Made by a program: the position numbers and the translations under genes
Notes under the pieces: generated by a model
What the model was told of the DNA's origin: nothing
Database searches by the model: none
Seen by the model: the letters and a program-made list of their open reading frames with translations, nothing else
Assembly (NCBI RefSeq): GCF_003427025.1
Contig: NZ_QVAI01000009.1
Span: 62,001-126,000, forward strand
DNA: 64,000 bases
Origin: Jiangella endophytica
GTDB lineage: Bacteria; Actinomycetota; Actinomycetes; Jiangellales; Jiangellaceae
Reading direction: 5' to 3'
Shown: positions 35,061 through 44,562 of the stretch, piece by piece
Layout: every line of letters begins with the position of its first letter
Numbering within the stretch: position 1 is the first letter of the stretch

Positions 35061-37520
35061 ATGCTCGATTCCGTCTCCGGCAGCGCCCTCGACGAGCAGT
35101 TGCTGGGCCTCGTCGAGAAGCTGTCGCTCCAGCAGCAGGTCCGCCTGCTGACCGGGGCCGACTTCTGGCACCTTCCGGCCGAGCCCGCGATCGGCCTGCG
35201 CTCGATCAGGCTGTCCGACGGGCCGTCCGGCATCCGCGGCATCAGCTGGGAGGGCGAGGAGACCGCGCTGAACCTGCCGTCCGCGACGGCGCTCGGCGCC
35301 GGCTGGGACCCCGCTCTCGCCTACCGCTACGGAACGATGCTGGCGGCAGAGGCGCGCCGGATGGGCGCCGACGTGGTGCTCGGGCCGACGATCAACCTGC
35401 ACCGCAGCCCGCTGGGCGGCCGGCATTTCGAGGCGTACTCGGAGGACCCGCTGCTGACGTCGCGCCTGGCGGCCGCGTACGTGCGCGGCGTTCAGGATGG
35501 CGGGGTGGGCGCCTGCCCGAAGCACTACGTCGCCAACGACTTCGAGAACGACCGGCACACCGCCAACGTCGTCGTGAGCGACCGGGCGCTGCGCGAGCTG
35601 TACCTCGCGGCGTTCGAGGACACCGTCGTCGAAGAGCGGCCGTGGCTGGTCATGTCCGCCTACAACGGCGTCAACGGGGCCACCATGACGGAGAACCCGC
35701 TGCTGGCCGAGCCGTTGTGCGGCGAGTGGGGCTTCGACGGCGTGGTCGTCTCCGACTGGGGCGCGGTCACCAGCACGGAGCCGTCGGCGCTGGCCCGGCA
35801 GGACGTCGTCATGCCGGGTCCGGACGGTCACTGGGGAGACGTGCTGGTTGACGCGGTCCGCGGCGGCCGCGTGCCCGCGGAGGTGATCGCCGAGAAGGTG
35901 CTGCGCGTGCTGCGGCTGGCGGCCCGGGTCGGCGCGCTGGACGGGTTCGGGCCGGGCTCCGCCGCGGGCGCGGCGCAGGTCGCCGCCGGACCCGCGCTGG
36001 CGCGTGAGGTCGCCGCCGACGGCATGGTCCTGGTCCGCAACGAGGGCGAGCTGCCGTGGGACGCGGCGGCGTTGCGGTCGGTCGCGGTGGTCGGGCACAA
36101 CGCGTTCATCGCTCGCAGTCAGGGCGGTGGCAGCGCGCACGTCCAACCCGACTACGTGGTCTCGCCGCTGGAGGGTCTGCGGCGCGCCCTGCCCGATGCC
36201 GACGTGCGCTGGGAGCTCGGCGCCCTCGTCCAGCCCGATCTGGCGCCGCTGCCGGCGGCGCGGCTCACCGACCCGGTCGACGGGACGCCGGGGGTGCGGG
36301 TCGTGTGCCGGGCCGCCGACGGAACGGTCGTGTTCACCGAGCACCGGCGCTCCGCCGACCTCGCCAGATTCGGCTCGACGCGGCTGGCGGACGTCGCCGT
36401 CGTCGAGCTGTCGACGAGCTACGTGCCGGAGGCCGGCGAGACGGTGCGGCTCGGTGTGGCCGCCGCGGGCCACGCCCGGCTGTCGATCGACGGAGTGACG
36501 CTGGTGGAGCGGCAGCTGGTGCACGACGGGCCCGACTTCGCCGGCGGACTGCTGTCGCCGCCGATCGCGAGCGCTCCCGTCGAGATGGTCGCCGGCCGTG
36601 CCGTCACCATCGAGGCGCGGGTCGAGCTGCCGGAGCGCGATCGCCCCGACGCGGCCGTCACGCTGATCGTCGGTGTCGACCTCGCGACGTCGTCGCCGGA
36701 CGACGCGATCGTGGCCGCGGTCGAGGCCGCGCGCCGGGCTGACGTCGTGGTGGCCGTCGTCGGAACCAGCAGCGACATGGAGAGCGAGAGCTTCGACCGG
36801 ACCACACTGGCGCTGCCGGGCCGGCAGGACGAGCTGGTCAGCGCCGTCGCGGCGGCGAATCCGCGCACGGTGGTCGTGGTGAACGCGGGCGCGCCGGTGT
36901 TGATGCCCTGGCGCGACGAGGTCGCGGCCGTCGTGCTGGCGTGGTTCGGCGGGCAGGAGGTCGGGCACGCGATCGCCGACGTGCTGCTCGGGGCGTCCGA
37001 GCCGGGCGGGCGGCTGCCGACCACCTGGCCGGCGACCGAGGCCGACGTCCCGGTGCTGGACACGACGGCCGTCGACGGTGACGTCGTCTATGACGAAGGT
37101 GTCCATGTCGGCTATCGCGCCTGGCTGCGCGACGGCGGCATCCCGGCCTACCCGTTCGGGGCCGGGCACGGGTACACGACGTGGGACCTGTCGGATCCGC
37201 GGGTCGAACCCCGGGCCGACGGCGGGGTCGACGTGCACGTCACCGTGCGCAACACCGGCTCGCGGGCGGGCAAGCACGTCGTGCAGGCGTATCTCTCCCG
37301 GCCCGGCAGCGCCGTCGGCCGCCCGGTCCGCTGGCTGGCCGGCTTCGCCGTGGTGCGCGCGGCGGCCGGCGCCGAGCAGGCGGTGACGATCCAGCTGCGG
37401 CGCCGCGTTTTCGAGTACTGGGAGGCCGGCTGGCACGTGGAGCCGGGGGAGCACCTGGTCCAGGTCGGACATCACGTCGATGACCTTCCGCTCGTCGAGA
37501 TGGTCACGATCGGCCGTTGA
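35061..37520 (+). CDS. Glycoside hydrolase family 3 (beta-glucosidase-like)
   Basis: 819 residues, AGGAGGGACC upstream of ATG 35061 and no signal peptide, so cytoplasmic. The GH3 N domain has LSDGPSGIRG, GPTINLHRSPLGGRHFEAYS, KHYVANDFENDRHTANVVVS cut here to its KH-YVAND core, and the nucleophile in VVSDWGAVTS (Asp232). The C domain has SESFDR, which carries the likely acid/base Glu, and LAWFGGQEVGHAIADVL. A PA14-like insertion lies near 400-530 and a C-terminal Fn3-like domain ends the protein. It would split imported beta-linked oligosaccharides or glycosides into monosaccharides. It is encoded between the regulator and the transport operon. Confidence 0.92.
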   Translation: MLDSVSGSALDEQLLGLVEKLSLQQQVRLLTGADFWHLPAEPAIGLRSIRLSDGPSGIRGISWEGEETALNLPSATALGAGWDPALAYRYGTMLAAEARRMGADVVLGPTINLHRSPLGGRHFEAYSEDPLLTSRLAAAYVRGVQDGGVGACPKHYVANDFENDRHTANVVVSDRALRELYLAAFEDTVVEERPWLVMSAYNGVNGATMTENPLLAEPLCGEWGFDGVVVSDWGAVTSTEPSALARQDVVMPGPDGHWGDVLVDAVRGGRVPAEVIAEKVLRVLRLAARVGALDGFGPGSAAGAAQVAAGPALAREVAADGMVLVRNEGELPWDAAALRSVAVVGHNAFIARSQGGGSAHVQPDYVVSPLEGLRRALPDADVRWELGALVQPDLAPLPAARLTDPVDGTPGVRVVCRAADGTVVFTEHRRSADLARFGSTRLADVAVVELSTSYVPEAGETVRLGVAAAGHARLSIDGVTLVERQLVHDGPDFAGGLLSPPIASAPVEMVAGRAVTIEARVELPERDRPDAAVTLIVGVDLATSSPDDAIVAAVEAARRADVVVAVVGTSSDMESESFDRTTLALPGRQDELVSAVAAANPRTVVVVNAGAPVLMPWRDEVAAVVLAWFGGQEVGHAIADVLLGASEPGGRLPTTWPATEADVPVLDTTAVDGDVVYDEGVHVGYRAWLRDGGIPAYPFGAGHGYTTWDLSDPRVEPRADGGVDVHVTVRNTGSRAGKHVVQAYLSRPGSAVGRPVRWLAGFAVVRAAAGAEQAVTIQLRRRVFEYWEAGWHVEPGEHLVQVGHHVDDLPLVEMVTIGR

Positions 37521-37548
37521 CATCCGGGCGATTCCACCCCTAGATTCT

Positions 37549-37605
37549 GCTCATACGTAATAGCGCGCTTCTACAGCGGTGATCTCGCTGCTACTACGTA
37601 TTCCC
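37549..37605. promoter_or_regulatory. LacI-family operators, copies 2 and 3, before the FAD-enzyme operon
   Basis: GCTCATACGTAATAGC (37549-37564) and, in opposite orientation, GCTACTACGTATTCCC (37590-37605) repeat the site upstream of the LacI-type gene. The centres are 41 bases apart, about four helical turns, which would allow two dimers on one DNA face. They lie 27-83 bases before the start at 37632. Confidence 0.7.
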
Positions 37606-37631
37606 AGCGAACGGTGCGAAGGAGTTCAGGC

Positions 37632-39251
37632 GTGGCTCGTGATCAGGAGATGAGCGCGGACGTCGTCGTCGTGGGCGGCGGCCTCGGGGGCGTGGCCGCA
37701 GCGCTGGCGGCGGCCCGGTCCGGATTCCGTGTCGTCATCACCGAGGAGACCGACTGGATCGGTGGGCAGCTGACCGCCCAGGGCGTGCCGTCCGACGAGC
37801 ACCCGTGGATCGAGCGGTTCGGCTGCACCGCCAGCTATCGCGCGCTGCGCGAGGGCATCCGCGACTACTACCGTCACTGGTACCCGGTCACGGCGCGGGC
37901 CCGGGCGGCGCGGGCCTTCAATCCCGGCAACGGCCGCGTCAGCCAGCTCTGCGCGGAGCCGCGGGTCGGCCTGGCGGTTCTGGAGGGGATGCTGGCGCCG
38001 CACCGGGCCGACGGCCGCATCGAGGTCCGGACGCGGCATCGCCCGGTCAGCGCGACGACCGAGGGCGACACGGTCACCAGCGTCGTCGTCCACGACCTGG
38101 ACAACGACGTCCGGCTCACGCTCGTCGCGCCGTACATCCTCGACGCCACCGAGACGGGGGAGTTGCTCCCGCTCACGGGCACCGAGTACGTGACCGGTTT
38201 CGAGTCCCGGGACAGTACCGGCGAGCCGTCGGCGCCGGCCGAGGCGCAGCCGGCCAACATGCAGGCGGTGTCCTGGTGCTTCGCCATCGAGCACCGCGCC
38301 GGTGAGAACCACACCATCGACAAGCCGGACGACTACGCGTTCTGGCGCACCTATCAGCCGTCCTACTGGCCCGGCCCCATGTTCGGCATGGTCGCGCCGT
38401 CCCCGTGGGACCTGAAGCCGGCCGAGCGAACGTTCATCCCGCACGGCGACACCGCGCACATCGGCGCCGACCGCGACCTCTGGCAGTTCCGGCGCGTCCT
38501 CGACCGCGCCAACTTCGCGCCCGGTGCGTTCGCGAGCGACCTGGTGATCGTGAACTGGCCGATGATCGACTACGTCGAGGGCCCGGTGATTCCGGTCGAG
38601 GACGGCACCGGGGCGGGCGTCGACGCCGAGGCCGCCGCCGGGCACGCCGCGGGCGCACTGCGGATGAGCCGCAGCTTCCTCTACTGGCTGCAGACCGAGC
38701 TGCCCACGGCCGACGGCGGCACGGGCCTGCCCGGCCTGCGGCTGCGCGGCGACGTCTTCGGCACCGACCACGGCATGGCCAAGGCGCCGTACATCCGGGA
38801 GTCGCGGCGGATCGCCGCCGAGTACACCGTCGTCGAACAGGACGTCGCGCTCGCGCAGCGCGGCGACCGGGGCGCGGCGCGGTACGCCGACTCGGTGGGC
38901 ATCGGGTCCTACCGGATCGACCTGCACCCGTCGACCGGCGGCGACAACTACATCGACGTCGCGGCGACACCGTTCCAGATTCCCCTGGGCGCCCTGCTTC
39001 CGGTCCGGACGCGCAACCTCCTGCCGGCGGCGAAGAACATCGGCACCACCCACATCACCAACGGCAGCTACCGGCTGCACCCGGTCGAGTGGAACGTCGG
39101 CGAGTCCGCCGGCCTGTTGGCGGCGTACTGCCTGACCCACGGCACCACCCCCCACCAGGTGCGCGCGGACACCGAGCACCTCAGCGCGTTCCAGACGACC
39201 CTGACCGATCACGGCGTCGAGCTGGCCTGGCCCGACGTCCGCGGCTACTGA
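37632..39251 (+). CDS. FAD-dependent oxidoreductase (FAD_oxidored type)
   Basis: 539 residues from GTG 37632, with GAAGGAG 8 bases upstream. N-terminal FAD site ADVVVVGGGLGGVAAALAAA, then ITEETDWIGGQLTAQGVPSD with its Gly-Gly pair, and a C-terminal LLPAAKNIGTTHITNGSYRL with NVGESAGLLAAYCL, all typical of pfam12831 flavoproteins. No signal peptide. The family includes uncharacterised enzymes common in sugar-use clusters. Here it begins the operon of a family-5 ABC importer under LacI-type control, so it probably oxidises the imported glycoside or sugar (for example at a ring hydroxyl), but this is inference. Confidence 0.87.
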   Translation: MARDQEMSADVVVVGGGLGGVAAALAAARSGFRVVITEETDWIGGQLTAQGVPSDEHPWIERFGCTASYRALREGIRDYYRHWYPVTARARAARAFNPGNGRVSQLCAEPRVGLAVLEGMLAPHRADGRIEVRTRHRPVSATTEGDTVTSVVVHDLDNDVRLTLVAPYILDATETGELLPLTGTEYVTGFESRDSTGEPSAPAEAQPANMQAVSWCFAIEHRAGENHTIDKPDDYAFWRTYQPSYWPGPMFGMVAPSPWDLKPAERTFIPHGDTAHIGADRDLWQFRRVLDRANFAPGAFASDLVIVNWPMIDYVEGPVIPVEDGTGAGVDAEAAAGHAAGALRMSRSFLYWLQTELPTADGGTGLPGLRLRGDVFGTDHGMAKAPYIRESRRIAAEYTVVEQDVALAQRGDRGAARYADSVGIGSYRIDLHPSTGGDNYIDVAATPFQIPLGALLPVRTRNLLPAAKNIGTTHITNGSYRLHPVEWNVGESAGLLAAYCLTHGTTPHQVRADTEHLSAFQTTLTDHGVELAWPDVRGY

Positions 39252-39333
39252 CCGCCCCCACGGCGCCGCCGCCTGCGCGCGGCCGGCCGCCTCGAAGCGT
39301 GACTCCTGTGCACTCATGTCGAAGGAGACTGAG

Positions 39334-41292
39334 ATGGACGCAAACCTCAGCCGCCGCCAGCTACTCCGGGCCGGTGGGGCATTGGCACTGGTCGCAGCGG
39401 TGCCGGCCTGTTCGTCGTCGGGATCCGGCGCTGGCGGCCCGACTCCCGCGAGCGCCACGAACGGCCCGGAGGCGCCCAGCCTCAAGGCGCTGGTCGACGC
39501 CGGCCAGCTGCCTCCGGTGGCCGATCGGCTGCCGGCCAACCCGCTGGTCGTCGAGCCCGTGGACCGCATCGGACCGTACGGCGGCACCTGGCGCAACGGC
39601 ATGGTCGGCGCTCAGCCGTTCCGGCTGGACTACTCGGTCGCGTACGAGAACCTGGTCCGCTGGAACCGCGACTGGACCGAAATCATCCCCAACGTCGCGG
39701 AGTCGTTCGAGGCCAGCGCCGACGTCACGCAGTTCACCTTCGTGCTCCGCGAAGGCCTCAAATGGTCGGACGGACAGCCGTTCACGGCCGACGACATCGT
39801 CTTCGCCTACGACGACCTGGTCAACAACCCGGACGTGATGCCCGAGGGGCTGGGCATGTTCCGGTCCGGGGACGCGATGGCGACACTGGAGAAGGTCGAC
39901 GACCGCACCGTGCGGTTCACCTTCGCCGCGCCGTACGCGCTGTTCCTCGACGCCATCGCCAACCAGCCGCACAACGTCCTGACCCGGCTGCCCAAGCACT
40001 ACCTCCAGCAGTACCACCTCGCCCTCAACCCCGACGCGGACGCCGCCGCGCAGGCGAATGACTTCTCGGGGTGGGCCGAGGCGCTGCAGCACGCGATCGG
40101 CGGCGAAGCCCTCTGGGCCGACGTGAATCTGCCGCGACTGCACGCCTGGGTGCCCACGACGCCGATCTCCGAGGCCAGCCAGATGACGTTCGAGCGCAAC
40201 CCGTTCTACTGGAAGGTCGACCCCGAGGGCAGCCAGCTCCCGTACCTCGACGGCATCGAGTTCGGGATCGTCCAGGACGAGCAGGTGCTGCTGCTCAACA
40301 CCGTCCAGGGCGAGATCGACATGATCGAGCGTGTGGTCACGACCACCGCGAACAAGCCGGTGCTCGCGGCCGATCGCGAGACCGGCGGCTACGACTTCTT
40401 CGACCTCATCCCCGACAAGATCAACACCTGCACCATCCTGCTCAACCAGAACTGCAAGGACGAGGTCAAGCGGGCGGTCTTCCAGAACCGCGACTTCCGC
40501 ATCGGCCTGTCACATGCGATCAACCGGCAGGAGATCATCGACGCGGTCTTCGCCCGGCAGGGCGAGCCGTGGCAGCCGGCGGCGTTGCCGGACAGTCCGG
40601 TGTACGACGAAGAATTCGGCCGGCAGTACACCGAGTACGACGTCGATCTCGCCCGTCAGCACCTCGACGCGGCCGGGCTGAGCGAGACCGACGGCGACGG
40701 CCGGCGGCTCGGCCCCGACGGGAGCCCGATCGGCATCCGGATCCTCGCGCCCAGCGACCAGAAGCCGGAGCTCACCGACGCGATGCAGCTGATCAAGACG
40801 CACTGGGCGGAGGTCGGCGTCGAGCTGTCCATCCAGAGCGAGGCGAGCGAGCACCGGTACGAGATCCTCGACGCCAACGACCAGGAGGCGCACGTCTGGG
40901 ACGGCGACGGCGGCCTGAACCCCGTCACCACCCCGCAGTACTTCATGCCCTCCGGCGGCGCGGACAACGCGTTCGGTGTCCTGTGGGACCGCTGGTACGT
41001 GTCCGACGGCACGGACCCGGCCGGCCTGGAGCCGCCGGTCCACGTGGTCGAGCAGCGCGAGCTCTACGACCAGTTGCGCGTGGAGCCCGATGCCGACCGG
41101 CGGGTCGAGTTGATGCGTCAGGTGCTCGCGATCTCACGCGAGCAGTTCCACCTGATCGGCGTCAGCACACCCCTGACGGGATACGGCGTGGTCAAGAACA
41201 CCTTCCACAACATGCTCGGCGAGACGTACTTCGCCGCCAACTTCCCGTACCCGGGTGTCGCCAATCCCGAGCAGTTCTTCATCCAGGGCTGA
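39334..41292 (+). CDS. ABC transporter substrate-binding lipoprotein, family 5, Tat-exported
   Basis: 652 residues from ATG 39334 with GAAGGAG upstream (ATG 39316 is less likely because that site would lie inside the coding region). The N terminus has a twin-arginine signal SRRQLLRAGGALALVAAVPAC, with a lipobox Cys near 27. The mature protein is the DppA/OppA fold: LREGLKWSDGQPFTADDIVF, NPFYWKVDPEGSQLPYLDGI, DFRIGLSHAINRQEI. Proteins of this family carry peptides, but also beta-oligosaccharides, and the context favours sugars. Tat export suggests folding before export. Confidence 0.9.
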   Translation: MDANLSRRQLLRAGGALALVAAVPACSSSGSGAGGPTPASATNGPEAPSLKALVDAGQLPPVADRLPANPLVVEPVDRIGPYGGTWRNGMVGAQPFRLDYSVAYENLVRWNRDWTEIIPNVAESFEASADVTQFTFVLREGLKWSDGQPFTADDIVFAYDDLVNNPDVMPEGLGMFRSGDAMATLEKVDDRTVRFTFAAPYALFLDAIANQPHNVLTRLPKHYLQQYHLALNPDADAAAQANDFSGWAEALQHAIGGEALWADVNLPRLHAWVPTTPISEASQMTFERNPFYWKVDPEGSQLPYLDGIEFGIVQDEQVLLLNTVQGEIDMIERVVTTTANKPVLAADRETGGYDFFDLIPDKINTCTILLNQNCKDEVKRAVFQNRDFRIGLSHAINRQEIIDAVFARQGEPWQPAALPDSPVYDEEFGRQYTEYDVDLARQHLDAAGLSETDGDGRRLGPDGSPIGIRILAPSDQKPELTDAMQLIKTHWAEVGVELSIQSEASEHRYEILDANDQEAHVWDGDGGLNPVTTPQYFMPSGGADNAFGVLWDRWYVSDGTDPAGLEPPVHVVEQRELYDQLRVEPDADRRVELMRQVLAISREQFHLIGVSTPLTGYGVVKNTFHNMLGETYFAANFPYPGVANPEQFFIQG

Positions 41293-41305
41293 CCGGGCGG
41301 CCACT

Positions 41306-42295
41306 GTGCTGACCTTCATCGCGCGCCGCTGCCTGGTCATGGTGCCGACGCTGTTCGCCATCTCCGTCGTGGCGTTCCTCATCATCCAGCTGCCGCCGGG
41401 CGACTACCTGACCACGATGGTCACCCGGCTGGAGGCCGAGGGCCAGCAGGTGGACGAGGCTATGCTGGCCGGCCTGCGGGACCGGTACGGCCTCGGCCGG
41501 CCCGTCCACGAGCAGTACCTGGCGTGGATGTCCGGGATCGTCCACGGTGACTTCGGGCAGTCGTTCGAGTACGGGACGAGCGTGTCGAGCCTGATCGCCG
41601 ACCGGCTCCCGCTGTCGATCGTCCTCACCGTGTCGACGCTGCTCGCGACCTGGCTCATCGCGTTCCCGATCGGCCTCTACTCGGCCGTGCGGCAGTACTC
41701 GCCCGGCGACTATCTCGCGACGACGATCGGGTTCCTGGGCCTCGCGGTGCCGAACTTCCTCATCGCGCTGGGCCTGATGTACGTCATGCACACGGTGTTC
41801 GGGTACAGCGTCGGCGGGCTCTTCTCGCCGGAGTACAGGGACGCACCGTGGAGCCTGGCGAAGGTCGGCGACCTGGCCGCCCACCTGTGGATCCCGATCG
41901 TCGTGCTCGGTACCGCCGGAACGGCCGGGCTGATCCGGATCCTGCGGGCCAACGTGCTCGACGAGGTCCGCAAGCCGTACGTCGTCGCCGCCCGGGCCCG
42001 CGGTGTTCCGGAGCGGCGCCTGGTGTTCAAGTATCCGCTCCGGGTGGCACTGAACCCGTTCATCTCCACCGTCGGCTGGGTGCTGCCGGCGCTGCTGTCC
42101 GGTGAGGTGATCGTGGCGTCCGTGCTGAACCTGCCGACCACCGGGCCGCTCCTGCTCGGCGCTCTGCGCAGCCAGGACATGTACCTGGCCGGCTCGATCA
42201 TCCTCATCGTCAGCGTGCTGACCGTGGTGGGCACGCTGCTGTCCGACGTCCTGCTCGCCCGGCTCGATCCCCGGGTCCGACTCGGGCACCGGTAG
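41306..42295 (+). CDS. ABC transporter permease (DppB-like)
   Basis: 329 residues from GTG 41306, 13 bases after the binding-protein stop. Six hydrophobic segments; the first is RRCLVMVPTLFAISVVAFLI. Family marks are LRDRYGLGRPVHEQYLAWM and the ATPase-contact loop YVVAARARGVPERRLVFKYPL. It is the first half of the transmembrane channel. Confidence 0.92.
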   Translation: MLTFIARRCLVMVPTLFAISVVAFLIIQLPPGDYLTTMVTRLEAEGQQVDEAMLAGLRDRYGLGRPVHEQYLAWMSGIVHGDFGQSFEYGTSVSSLIADRLPLSIVLTVSTLLATWLIAFPIGLYSAVRQYSPGDYLATTIGFLGLAVPNFLIALGLMYVMHTVFGYSVGGLFSPEYRDAPWSLAKVGDLAAHLWIPIVVLGTAGTAGLIRILRANVLDEVRKPYVVAARARGVPERRLVFKYPLRVALNPFISTVGWVLPALLSGEVIVASVLNLPTTGPLLLGALRSQDMYLAGSIILIVSVLTVVGTLLSDVLLARLDPRVRLGHR

Positions 42296-42306
42296 GGAGG
42301 CTCCCG

Positions 42307-43485
42307 ATGACCGATCTGACGTCTCAGGCGCCGCCGCGCGAGCCGGATCCACCTCCGGAGTCGCCCGCGGCCGTGCCGGAGACCCCCGGGCGGCGATCCC
42401 GGGGCACGGCCTCGCAACGCAGACTCGTCTGGTGGCGGTTCAAGCAGCACCGGCTCGCCATGGCCGGGCTGATCGTCACCGCGGGCATCTACGTCGTGGC
42501 GGTCTTCGCCGGATTCCTCGCGCCCTTCAGCTCCAGCACGTTCGACCCCGAGTACACCTACGCCCCGCCGCAGCGGCTGCACGTCGTCGACCGGTCCGGC
42601 GGCGACTGGGACTGGGGCCTGTTCGTCCACGGATACCGCTCCACCGTCGACGACGAGACGCTGGAGCTCACCTTCGAGCCCGACGAGTCCCAGAAGATCG
42701 ACGTCGGCCTGTTCGTGAAGGGCGAGGAGTACGAGATCCTCGGCCTCATCCCCTGGGACCGGCACCTCATCGGCCCGACGAACCCGGACGATCCGATGTA
42801 CCTGCTCGGCGGGACCCGGACGGGGCACGACCTGCTGTCCCGGATGATCCACGGCACCACCGTGTCGATGAGTATCGGGCTGGTCGGGGTGGCGATGGCG
42901 TTCGTCCTGGGCGTGACCCTCGGCGGGATCTCCGGCTACGTCGGCGGCAGGACCGACCTGGCGATCCAGCGTCTCGTCGAGTTCTTCATGTCCGTGCCCA
43001 GCATCCCGTTGTGGCTGGGGCTGGCCGCCGCGCTGCCACCCGAGTGGGGGCCGATGCAGCGCTACTTCGCCATCACGACGATCCTGGCCGCGATCGCCTG
43101 GACCGACCTCGCCCGGGTCGTGCGGGGGCGGTTCCTGTCACTGCGCAACGAGGAGTTCGTGACGTCCGCGCGCCTGGACGGCAGCAGCCGCCAGCGGGTG
43201 ATCTTCCGCCACATGATGCCGTCGTTCAGCAGCCATCTGATCGCCTCCGTGACGCTGTCGGTCCCCGGCATGATCCTGGCGGAGACCTCGCTCAGCTTCC
43301 TGGGTCTGGGCCTGCAGGCACCCGTGGTGTCGTGGGGCGTCCTGCTGCAGGACGCCCAGAACATCCGCGCCATGGCGACCGCGCCGTGGCTGCTCCTGCC
43401 AGGCCTGTGCGTGATCGTCTCGGTGCTGGCCCTGAACTTCGTCGGCGACGGCCTGCGCGACGCCGCCGACCCGTACAAGAGATGA
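42307..43485 (+). CDS. ABC transporter permease (DppC-like) with a large external insertion
   Basis: 392 residues from ATG 42307. A Pro-rich N-terminal tail and WWRFKQHRLAMAGLIV precede the first membrane segment. Residues about 75-165 form an extra domain between segments 1 and 2, rich in Tyr, Asp and Trp, ending at the conserved GGTRTGHDLLSRMIHGTTVS. The contact loop is EEFVTSARLDGSSRQRVIFR. Its partner is the DppB-like protein just upstream. The insertion is longer than in peptide transporters and may shape substrate entry. Confidence 0.92.
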   Translation: MTDLTSQAPPREPDPPPESPAAVPETPGRRSRGTASQRRLVWWRFKQHRLAMAGLIVTAGIYVVAVFAGFLAPFSSSTFDPEYTYAPPQRLHVVDRSGGDWDWGLFVHGYRSTVDDETLELTFEPDESQKIDVGLFVKGEEYEILGLIPWDRHLIGPTNPDDPMYLLGGTRTGHDLLSRMIHGTTVSMSIGLVGVAMAFVLGVTLGGISGYVGGRTDLAIQRLVEFFMSVPSIPLWLGLAAALPPEWGPMQRYFAITTILAAIAWTDLARVVRGRFLSLRNEEFVTSARLDGSSRQRVIFRHMMPSFSSHLIASVTLSVPGMILAETSLSFLGLGLQAPVVSWGVLLQDAQNIRAMATAPWLLLPGLCVIVSVLALNFVGDGLRDAADPYKR

Positions 43486-43497
43486 GGTCGGTCGGGG

Positions 43498-44562
43498 ATG
43501 AGTGCTGCCAGTGCGGTCGGCGACGGACCGCTGCTCGAGATCGATGGGCTGAAGACCCAGTTCTTCACCCGTGAGGGGACGGTTCGGGCCGTCGACGGCG
43601 TCAGCCTGTCCGTGCCGCGCGGTGCGACCGTGTGCGTCGTCGGCGAGTCCGGCTGCGGGAAGAGCGTGACGGCGCGGTCGGTGCTCGGGCTGGTCGACGA
43701 GCCCGGCCGGATCGTCGGCGGACGGATCCGGTGGCGGCCCGCGGGCGGCGATGAGGTCGATCTCGCGACGCTCGAGCCGACGAGCGAACGGATGCGCCGG
43801 ATTCGCGGCGGTGAGATCTCGATGGTCTTCCAGGAGCCGATGGCGTCGCTGTCTCCGATGCATACCGTCGGGTCGCAGCTGGTCGAGGCGATCCGCCTGC
43901 ATCTCCCGCTCGGCAGGGCGGAGGCGCGCGACCGGGCCGTCGAGTTGCTGCGCAGGGTGGGCATCCCGCGCCCGGAGGCACGGATGGAGGCGTACTCGTT
44001 CCAGCTCTCCGGCGGCATGTGCCAGCGCGTGATGATCGCGATCGCGCTGGCCTGCGACCCGGCGCTGCTGATCGCCGACGAGCCGACCACGGCGTTGGAC
44101 GTCACCACCCAGGCGCGCATCATCGACCTGCTGCGCGACCTGCAGGCGCGGTCGGGCATGTCGGTGCTGTTCATCACCCACGACCTCGGCGTCGTCGCCG
44201 AGATCGCCGACGAGGTGGTCGTCATGTACCTGGGCACCGTCGTCGAACGCGGTGGCGTCGACGAGATCTTCCACGATCCCAAGCACCCGTACACGCGGGC
44301 GCTGATCGGTTCCGTCCCGCGGATGGGCCGGGGTTCCCGGCAGCGGCTGACGACCATCCGCGGAACGGTGCCTCATCCGTCCGACCGCCCCGCAGGCTGC
44401 GCGTTCCATCCGCGCTGCGATGTGGCCGTCGCCGGCGTCTGTGACCGCACCGACCCGCCCGACGCGGTCGTGGGCCCGGCCAGGACGGCGCGCTGCGTGC
44501 TGTACGACCCGGTCGCGGTGTCAGCGTCGCCGCCGGCCGACGGGTCGGGTGTGACGCCATGA
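43498..44562 (+). CDS. ABC transporter ATP-binding protein (DppD-like)
   Basis: 354 residues. Walker [17 protein letters not shown]-loop MVFQEPMASLSPMHTVG, signature FQLSGGMCQRVMIAIALA, Walker B LLIADEPTTALDV, then the C-terminal oligopeptide-type extension ending HPYTRALIGSVPR and a Cys cluster GCAFHPRCDVAVAGVC, which in this family may bind an iron-sulfur centre. It overlaps the next ATPase gene by 4 bases (ATGA). Confidence 0.93.
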   Translation: MSAASAVGDGPLLEIDGLKTQFFTREGTVRAVDGVSLSVPRGATVCVVGESGCGKSVTARSVLGLVDEPGRIVGGRIRWRPAGGDEVDLATLEPTSERMRRIRGGEISMVFQEPMASLSPMHTVGSQLVEAIRLHLPLGRAEARDRAVELLRRVGIPRPEARMEAYSFQLSGGMCQRVMIAIALACDPALLIADEPTTALDVTTQARIIDLLRDLQARSGMSVLFITHDLGVVAEIADEVVVMYLGTVVERGGVDEIFHDPKHPYTRALIGSVPRMGRGSRQRLTTIRGTVPHPSDRPAGCAFHPRCDVAVAGVCDRTDPPDAVVGPARTARCVLYDPVAVSASPPADGSGVTP

